The notes under the pieces: model-generated
What the model was told of the DNA's origin: nothing
Databases searched by the model: none
Seen by the model: the letters and a program-made list of their open reading frames with translations, nothing else
Assembly (NCBI GenBank): GCA_946402595.1
Contig: CAMIWY010000016.1
Location: 1-11,361, forward strand
Direction: 5' to 3'
DNA from: an uncultured Clostridia bacterium
Lineage (GTDB): Bacteria > Bacillota > Clostridia > Peptostreptococcales > Anaerovoracaceae
DNA length: 11,361 bases
Shown: positions 6,993-11,361 of the stretch, in pieces
Layout of the letters: the number at the start of each line of letters is the position of its first letter
Numbering within the stretch: position 1 is the stretch's first letter
Translations under genes and position numbers: made by a program

Positions 6993-7961
6993 ATGAATGA
7001 CAACAGGCGAAAGCTTACCGGTATTCTCAAACTGCTGTATGAGAACACGGACGCTGAGCACAGCATGGACACCTATCAGATTATGGATGCACTTGAAAGC
7101 ATGGGGTATGGAAGGCCTGACCGTAAGACGATAGATGCTAATATTAAATTTATCATAGAAGACCTTGGCTACGGGATAATCAAGGAAAAAGGCAAGCCTA
7201 ACAGGTATCGCTGGATTGACAGAGAGTTTGACCTTTCCGAGCTTAAGGTTCTTGTTGATGCTGTACACTCATCAAGATTCATCAGCACCAAGAAGAGCCG
7301 CGAGATCATCGCAAAGCTCAAGGATCTGACGAGTGTGCATCAGGCTGCTCTGCTCAACAGAGAACTGCATACATGCAGTGGTTTCAAGCGCGACGGAAGC
7401 ACAGCTCTCAGAACAGCAGATATTCTGAACGACTGCATCAAGAACAGGGCCAGAGTCGCCTTTCAGATGGTCGACTATGATATGTACAAGAATGAAGTCC
7501 TGAGATATGACGGAAAGATGCATGAAGTCAGCCCTTATGCTCTCATGTGGAACAATGACTATTATTACATGGTCGGAAAGCCTTCAGACTCATCTGAAGT
7601 CAGAGCATACAGAGTGGACAGAATGAAGAACGCATCGCAGCTCCACATTCCGGCCGAGCGCGAGCCGGCAGACTTCAGCATAGAGAAGTATTCCACCCGC
7701 ATATTCGATATGTTCTCAGGTGAGACTCAGGAAGTTGAGTTAAGCTGCAAGGGCTACACTATGAATTACCTTGTAGACAGGTTCGGAAAGGATTTCTATT
7801 CAGAGAAGACCGGGCCTGATCATTTCACGGCAAGGGTCACAGTGGATACAAGCCCGACATTCTTCGCATGGGTATTCCAGTTCGGCGGAGATATCACCAT
7901 CATCTCTCCGGCATCTGTAAAGTCTGAATTCAACAAGATGGTAATGGATCAGCTGAGATAA
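6993..7961 (+). CDS. WYL-domain transcriptional regulator (HTH + WYL)
   Basis: A 322-residue regulator. The N-terminal 80 or so residues look like a winged helix-turn-helix for DNA binding (MDALESMGYGRPDRKTIDAN). The middle holds the WYL ligand-sensing domain, recognised by the pattern VSPYALMWNNDYYYMVG followed by RAYRVDRMKN; a C-terminal WCX-like region ends the protein. WYL regulators sense small ligands or nucleic acid and often control stress, metabolic or defence genes; the target here is unknown. Start 6993: AAGGAGG lies 11 bases upstream, slightly long. An in-frame ATG at 6960 precedes that site and overlaps the -10 element, so it is rejected. The gene is alone on its strand and convergent with cbiO, with a shared terminator downstream. 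No defence genes are nearby. Confidence 0.92.
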   Translation: MNDNRRKLTGILKLLYENTDAEHSMDTYQIMDALESMGYGRPDRKTIDANIKFIIEDLGYGIIKEKGKPNRYRWIDREFDLSELKVLVDAVHSSRFISTKKSREIIAKLKDLTSVHQAALLNRELHTCSGFKRDGSTALRTADILNDCIKNRARVAFQMVDYDMYKNEVLRYDGKMHEVSPYALMWNNDYYYMVGKPSDSSEVRAYRVDRMKNASQLHIPAEREPADFSIEKYSTRIFDMFSGETQEVELSCKGYTMNYLVDRFGKDFYSEKTGPDHFTARVTVDTSPTFFAWVFQFGGDITIISPASVKSEFNKMVMDQLR

Positions 7962-7967
7962 GCATTC

Positions 7968-7994
7968 AAAAAGGAGCATTCACTGCTCCTTTTT
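7968..7994. terminator. Bidirectional intrinsic terminator between the WYL gene and cbiO
   Basis: A 10-bp perfect stem, AAAAAGGAGC (7968-7977) with GCTCCTTTTT (7985-7994), around a seven-base loop. The T runs on both strands let it end the WYL gene (stop seven bases before) and the cbiMQO operon (stop at 8010). Confidence 0.92.
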
Positions 7995-8009
7995 CAGTGC
8001 GTTTATTTA

Positions 8010-8729
8010 CTACCTGTGTATCAGGCTGAGTGGTAGTTCCATACGGTTAGCCTCCAGAAGCGCCTTATCTCTGAGTATCTTTTCAGCGCTTCCGTCTGCC
8101 ACGATCCTGCCCTTCGAAATAAGTATGACTCTGTCACAGGTATCCATGATCATATCCAGATCATGTGAGGTGATGATCTTGGTCTGCTTCAGTCCTCTGA
8201 TCGTATTGATCACAACTCTTCTGTTGTACGGGTCAAGAGCCGATGTAGGCTCATCCATGAGGACGGCCTCCGGCTCCATTGCAAGTACAGTCGCTATCGC
8301 CGCCATCCTTTTCTCTCCGCCGGATATCTTGTGATTGTATTTGTGCTTGAGATACTGAAGATCCAGTCTTTCAAGCACCTCATCCACTCTCTTCTCCGCA
8401 TCTTCCCTGCTGACCATGTAGTTCAGAGGTGCGAACATCATGTCCTCGAATACGGTAGGCATGAACATCTGATTATCTGAATTCTGCAGCACGAACCCAA
8501 GTTTCTGCCTTATCTTTCCCAGATTGTCCCTGTTCACCTCAATGCCGTCAACAGCTATGCGTCCCTCACCTGAAACAAGCCCGAGCAGCAGTTTCATTAT
8601 CGTGGATTTGCCTGCTCCGTTCGCTCCGATCAGCCCGACAGATTCCCCGTCACCGATAGTAAATGACAGGTTGTCTATTACAGGTGCTCCCTGCTCATAT
8701 GCAAAACTAACATTCTCAAACTCGATCAT
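8010..8729 (-). CDS. cbiO: ECF transporter ATP-binding protein (nickel/cobalt)
   Basis: The ATPase of a group I energy-coupling factor transporter; it hydrolyses ATP at the inner face of the membrane to drive Ni2+/Co2+ uptake. 239 residues with every ABC motif: Walker A GANGAGKST (35-43), Q-loop Q82 in the ECF-type LQNSDNQMF, signature SGGEKR (136-141), Walker B VLMDE (156-160) followed by PTSALD, and the switch histidine H189 (SHD). Only one ATPase gene is present, so it should act as a homodimer. The start at 8729 follows the cbiQ stop by four bases, and its ribosome binding site (GAGG) lies inside the last codons of cbiQ, so translation is probably coupled. Last gene of the operon, ended by the terminator at 7968-7994. 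Confidence 0.95.
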   Translation of the reverse strand: MIEFENVSFAYEQGAPVIDNLSFTIGDGESVGLIGANGAGKSTIMKLLLGLVSGEGRIAVDGIEVNRDNLGKIRQKLGFVLQNSDNQMFMPTVFEDMMFAPLNYMVSREDAEKRVDEVLERLDLQYLKHKYNHKISGGEKRMAAIATVLAMEPEAVLMDEPTSALDPYNRRVVINTIRGLKQTKIITSHDLDMIMDTCDRVILISKGRIVADGSAEKILRDKALLEANRMELPLSLIHR

Positions 8730-8733
8730 CAGC

Positions 8734-9537
8734 TTACCTCACAAATAAACGGCCTATCAGTTCCGAAACATTACAGAATCTTATCAGAATAAAGAACAGG
8801 CAGGAAAGTGCCATATATATGGCATCACTGCCTCTGAACGGTATGTGCTTTGCATAATGGAAGTGCTGATGATAGCCCCTTAGCAGCATGCTCGCATACA
8901 GTTCCTGAGCTCGGTCCATGCTGCGCAGAAGCAGCTGTCCCAGGAAAGATCCCCAGGCAGATACATGTATTCCCTTCTGCCCCGGCGCTCTAAGGTGATA
9001 TGCATCCGTCATTACAGCAAGTTCCTCTGTCATTACACCAACATAACGGTAGGTCAGCAGAAGAAGTGTCGTCAGTGTTGCCGGAAAATGCATGCTCCTC
9101 AGCGCTGCACAGATAGAATCGAACGGTGTTGTTGCTACAAGAAGGAACGATGCCATCAGGCACAGCACCCCTTTGAGCATCAGCGTAAGCATGCTGATGA
9201 CCCCTCCTGACACGCCGATGTTTCCGAGATGCAGCATGATCTCCCTGTCGAAGAATGGATTGAACAGGCCTACAGCCATGACAAGAGGAAGCACGATCCG
9301 CAGTTTGTAGAAACATGTTCTCACCGGGATCCCGCTCATCTGATACATCAGAACCGGCCAGAGCACCATCGGAATAAGGCCGCTCAGGTCGTACTTGTCA
9401 AATGACATAACTATTAAGATGTAGACAACTGTGCTCAGCAGCTTGGCAGTCGCATTCATGCCGTGGACCGGCGATTCCTGTACCGCCAGCTCGTCCATGT
9501 GTCCAAGCTCACTGAGCGCTTTTTCCATCTTATTCAT
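8734..9537 (-). CDS. cbiQ: ECF transporter transmembrane (T) component
   Basis: The EcfT-type membrane protein that links the ATPase to the metal-binding component. 267 residues with several hydrophobic helices (about 31-48, 51-68, 79-95, 112-137, 153-172, 238-256). The two cytoplasmic coupling motifs are visible: DAYHLRA (178-184) and MDRAQELYASMLLRG (207-221), the latter a typical EcfT pattern for contact with the ATPase. The position between cbiM and cbiO fits. The ATG at 9537 has no good ribosome binding site (only a distant GAGAAG), unlike its neighbours. An ATG at 9528 would be equally weak. The 114-base gap to cbiM contains inverted repeats that may lower the level of cbiQ and cbiO relative to cbiM. 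Confidence 0.93.
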   Translation of the reverse strand: MNKMEKALSELGHMDELAVQESPVHGMNATAKLLSTVVYILIVMSFDKYDLSGLIPMVLWPVLMYQMSGIPVRTCFYKLRIVLPLVMAVGLFNPFFDREIMLHLGNIGVSGGVISMLTLMLKGVLCLMASFLLVATTPFDSICAALRSMHFPATLTTLLLLTYRYVGVMTEELAVMTDAYHLRAPGQKGIHVSAWGSFLGQLLLRSMDRAQELYASMLLRGYHQHFHYAKHIPFRGSDAIYMALSCLFFILIRFCNVSELIGRLFVR

Positions 9538-9557
9538 CTGCTTAACAGTTCTTCTCT

Positions 9558-9585
9558 GACGGGACCTTTTCTCTTCTGCCCCGTC
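9558..9585 (-). repeat. Inverted repeat before cbiQ
   Basis: GACGGG (9558-9563) and CCCGTC (9580-9585) can pair around a 16-base loop in the cbiM-cbiQ gap, about 20 bases ahead of the cbiQ start. Just upstream, TTATGCATAA (9592-9601) is a perfect palindrome. Their role is unknown; they could shape the cbiQ translation start. Confidence 0.35.
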
Positions 9586-9612
9586 TCATATTTATGCATA
9601 ATAACACAAATG

Positions 9613-9633
9613 AGGGGCGTCTGCGACGCCCCT
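9613..9633 (-). terminator. Strong hairpin between cbiM and cbiQ, weak terminator or attenuator
   Basis: AGGGGCGTC and GACGCCCCT form a perfect 9-bp GC-rich stem with a three-base loop. On the minus strand it is followed by CATTTGTGTTATTAT, which is U-rich but not a clean U run. It could partly stop transcription or protect the cbiM part of the mRNA from decay. Confidence 0.55.
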
Positions 9634-9651
9634 GAATGATTATTCAATGAT

Positions 9652-10713
9652 TCATGCTTTATTCTGGCGCTTTTTCCTGAAAAATCCTCCTGCGAAGCAT
9701 ATCAGGAGCGCCACTCCGGCCACCAGAGCGGATCCGACTATTCCTGAAACTGTAGTCCCGGCCGCGCTTTCACTGCCTGGGAATGAATAATCCGGAAGGA
9801 ATGATGTCTTTTCCTGGATATTCTCCGCGGTATCAGCCGCCTGGCTGGATACTCCGAAGTTCTCTTCATCAAGTCCCATATTGGTCGAATAGCCTCCCTC
9901 AGCATTTCCGAAAAGAGCCCATTCCAGACCGTCCGGGTTGCCGCTTGCAAACAGGCTCAGTCCGCCGCCCACAACGAGTGCGACGATAGCCAGGATTCCT
10001 ACGGTAGCCTTGAGTGAACGCCTTGGCTGCAGCATTCCCGATGCTGCTTCATTGACATCGCGGAGGAGCTCCGGGCGTGAATCAAAGACGAAACAGAGTA
10101 CTGCGGATGTGATAAGTCCCTCGATAAGTCCGATCGCAAAATGGATCGGCTGCATCAGTCCCATGAATGCTCCAAATGGAAGTTCAGTTATCCCTGACAG
10201 GCTCGTCTCAAGCACCACAGAGAAAGCTCCAAGCTGCAGCGTCACCACGCATCCGATGATGGATGCCGCTATTATGCGCTTACGGAGTGCACTTTTGCCT
10301 TCACCGAACCACTTGCTGTGGATTATCGGCTTCCATATGAGGAAATATCCGACAAAGCATCCGTAGAACGCCATGTTCCATATATTGGCCCCCAGTGCCA
10401 TAAGCCCTCCGTCAGCGAAGAACAGGCATTGGATGGCCAGCACCACAATCATGGACAGGAACCCCGCATACGGTCCGAGCAGTGCCGAAAGCATCATGCC
10501 TCCGCACATATGTCCCGAGGAACCTGTTCCCGGGATCGTATAATTGATCATCTGACCCGCAAATACTACCGCAGCGGCTACAGCCATTGTCGGGAGCTTC
10601 TGAGGTTCATTGTCCTGTCTGAGTTTTTTGATTGATACGCTTGCTGCTGCGCCGGATGCCACATACATTGTTGCGGCTACCGCAGGAGAAAGCAAAGCAT
10701 CTGCCATATGCAT
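9652..10713 (-). CDS. cbiM: ECF metal transporter S component CbiM fused to a PDGLE (NikN-like) domain
   Basis: The substrate-binding membrane component of a nickel/cobalt ECF transporter. Residues 1-210 are the CbiM/NikM core: the N-terminus MHMADALLSP, with Met1 and His2 at the very start, and His68 in GSSGHMCGG. In the known NikM structure, Met1, His2 and an equivalent histidine bind the metal. About six hydrophobic helices follow. Residues 236-255 are another helix leading into PDGLEWA (260-266), a long extracellular loop with FLPDYSF (305-311), and a final helix (326-344) with a basic tail; this is the PDGLE/NikN region fused in one chain. A separate CbiN is not present. PDGLE fits nickel better than cobalt, but specificity is not settled. 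The exact N-terminus is critical; the ATG at 10713 has AGAGG about nine bases upstream. First gene of the cbiM-cbiQ-cbiO operon. Confidence 0.94.
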   Translation of the reverse strand: MHMADALLSPAVAATMYVASGAAASVSIKKLRQDNEPQKLPTMAVAAAVVFAGQMINYTIPGTGSSGHMCGGMMLSALLGPYAGFLSMIVVLAIQCLFFADGGLMALGANIWNMAFYGCFVGYFLIWKPIIHSKWFGEGKSALRKRIIAASIIGCVVTLQLGAFSVVLETSLSGITELPFGAFMGLMQPIHFAIGLIEGLITSAVLCFVFDSRPELLRDVNEAASGMLQPRRSLKATVGILAIVALVVGGGLSLFASGNPDGLEWALFGNAEGGYSTNMGLDEENFGVSSQAADTAENIQEKTSFLPDYSFPGSESAAGTTVSGIVGSALVAGVALLICFAGGFFRKKRQNKA

Positions 10714-10755
10714 AATATATACCTCTTACGCGATTATAGTTTACCTTATGGTCAG

Positions 10756-10785
10756 ATTATAATCACTGTCCCGGACAGCTCACAA
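10756..10785 (-). promoter_or_regulatory. Promoter of the cbiMQO operon
   Basis: On the minus strand, -35 TTGTGA (10785-10780) and a perfect -10 TATAAT (10761-10756) are separated by 18 bases. Transcription should start near 10749, leaving a leader of about 36 bases, too short for a cobalamin or metal riboswitch. The -10 lies in the palindrome GATTATAATC (10755-10764). Confidence 0.65.
10766..10778. promoter_or_regulatory. Putative operator: perfect 6-1-6 palindrome in the cbiM promoter spacer
   Basis: CTGTCC, one base, GGACAG: a perfect inverted repeat between the -35 and -10 elements. A dimeric repressor bound here would block RNA polymerase, as expected for a metal-responsive control of metal uptake. 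The regulator is not identified and the sequence is not the NikR operator known from E. coli. Confidence 0.55.
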
Positions 10786-10821
10786 GCCTCCCCGGGGGAT
10801 GAAAAATCGGAAATTTACAAC

Positions 10822-10845
10822 AAAAAACTGCGCAACAGCGCAGTT
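10822..10845 (-). terminator. Intrinsic terminator downstream of the right-end gene fragment
   Basis: On the minus strand AACTGCGC pairs with GCGCAGTT (8 bp) around a TGTT loop, followed by further T (six in all, counting the last two stem bases). It lies 27 bases after the stop of the lipocalin-like fragment and keeps its transcription from entering the cbiMQO operon. Nothing else is seen in 10786-10821. Confidence 0.88.
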
Positions 10846-10871
10846 ATATGGACTATCCGTCAGGCCGCTGA

Positions 10872-11180
10872 TTATTTGATCCTTTTGAACTTCAGATAGA
10901 AGAACAGGATCCTTGTTTTGAGAGTGTCAGGTCCATCAGCTTTGAACTTCAAATCTGCCTTTTCTCCAAGACTATCAAGATAAACTCCACTCTCTGTCTC
11001 CCACCATTTGTACTCTACTACCTCATCACCTGAAACCATCGTAGCCTTGCCGTCAGCATTCAGAGACAGTACAGTATCAGCATTAAGCTCACCGCTCTCC
11101 TTAAAGACATCTACAGAATATGCTTTCCATTTTCCTAAATATTTGCTGTTGGAAACATCTGCAATAACCGTAACCCCCCC
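10872..11180 (-). pseudogene. Startless C-terminal fragment of a lipocalin-like small protein
   Basis: An open frame of 103 codons on the minus strand ending in TAA at 10872, with no plausible start codon. It begins right after a TAA at 11183. The protein reads as a real domain: SNSKYLGKWKAYSVDV, then SLNADGKATMV, EYKWWET, GVYLDSLGEKADLKF and a C-terminal strand LFFYLKFKRIK. This pattern of GKWKA plus beta strands resembles the small lipocalin-like domains of Clostridia surface proteins (from memory). A run of seven G at its upstream end (11174-11180) marks a frame change: the neighbouring frame reads NSIDDKGG for a few codons and then also hits a stop (TAA at 11203). So the gene seems truncated and possibly frameshifted. 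A sequencing error in the G run would explain the shift but not the missing 5' part. It retains its own downstream terminator. Confidence 0.6.
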
Positions 11181-11220
11181 TTATCATCAATGGAATTGTC
11201 TTATTGACCAAGTCCACCAC

Positions 11221-11361
11221 TTATGTTGTAATAGGAATGATTATCCTGCCTTTGCCGCCACAGTATTTGATCGTTTCATCCAGGATTTTCCGGGCAGTAG
11301 CGAGCAGAAGTTCGTTATCAGTTGCTTCATTGCCCTGTATGATATAAAACGCATTTGTTGT
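11221..11361 (-). CDS. C-terminal end of an unidentified protein, cut by the window edge
   Basis: Forty-six residues and a TAA stop are visible on the minus strand; the gene begins outside the window. The end reads NAFYIIQGNEATDNELLL, then ARKILDETIKY, CGGKGRIIIPITT: a likely helix followed by a beta strand at the terminus. I do not recognise the family. Codon use is sensible, and the frame is open without interruption to the edge, so it is probably a real coding end rather than chance. The stop lies about 40 bases upstream of the damaged lipocalin-like fragment, and the two may once have been neighbours or parts of a rearranged locus. Confidence 0.5.
   Translation of the reverse strand, partial: TTNAFYIIQGNEATDNELLLATARKILDETIKYCGGKGRIIIPITT

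Noticed and set aside
8965..9316. Frames on both strands overlapping cbiQ
   Set aside because: They overlap the clear cbiQ coding frame and show no family pattern.
10714..10800. Cobalamin or nickel/cobalt riboswitch upstream of cbiM
   Set aside because: The promoter leaves a leader of only about 36 bases, and no B12-box or multi-stem metal riboswitch pattern was seen.
1..11361. CRISPR arrays, tRNA, rRNA, transposases, phage genes, toxin-antitoxin pairs
   Set aside because: No regularly spaced repeats, cloverleaf-like sequence, transposase motif or terminal inverted repeats were seen on reading through the window.

Overview
The window looks like a stretch of chromosome from a mid-GC anaerobic member of the Bacillota, probably class Clostridia. 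The reasons are the AGGAGG-type ribosome binding sites, the sigma-A-like promoters (two with a TGN extended -10), the hairpin plus T-run terminators, and the protein families: Tex, a WYL regulator, and an ECF metal transporter whose S component carries a fused PDGLE part. I cannot name a genus. No phage, insertion sequence, CRISPR array, tRNA or rRNA was seen.

Layout. From the left edge to about 3.93 kb, the minus strand carries tex followed 22 bases later by a membrane sensor histidine kinase that runs off the left edge. Divergent from tex, the plus strand (4.13-5.36 kb) has a two-gene unit: a small protein with a C-terminal zinc ribbon and a single-pass membrane protein with a charged N-terminus and an Asp-Ala repeat tail. 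This unit ends in a strong bidirectional terminator. From 5.46 to 6.70 kb the minus strand has an OmpR-type response regulator and a free methionine-R-sulfoxide reductase, each with its own promoter. A WYL-domain regulator stands alone on the plus strand (6.99-7.96 kb) behind an AT-rich region with direct repeats. It converges, across a second bidirectional terminator, on a minus-strand nickel/cobalt ECF transporter operon in the order cbiM(N)-cbiQ-cbiO (10.71 to 8.01 kb). The right edge holds a terminator, a startless C-terminal fragment of a lipocalin-like small protein, and the last 46 residues of an unidentified gene.

How the genes work together. The clearest functional unit is the transporter: CbiM-PDGLE binds and passes Ni2+ or Co2+, CbiQ couples, and CbiO hydrolyses ATP. 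Its promoter has a perfect 6-1-6 palindrome between the -35 and -10 elements, which suggests control by a repressor not encoded here. The truncated kinase and the response regulator might form a signalling pair, but nothing in the sequence proves it. Tex and the sulfoxide reductase are housekeeping functions (RNA/transcription quality, oxidative repair). I found no clearly new multi-gene system. The zinc-ribbon/membrane-protein pair, the cbiM operator and the WYL upstream repeats are the parts least explained by known biology.
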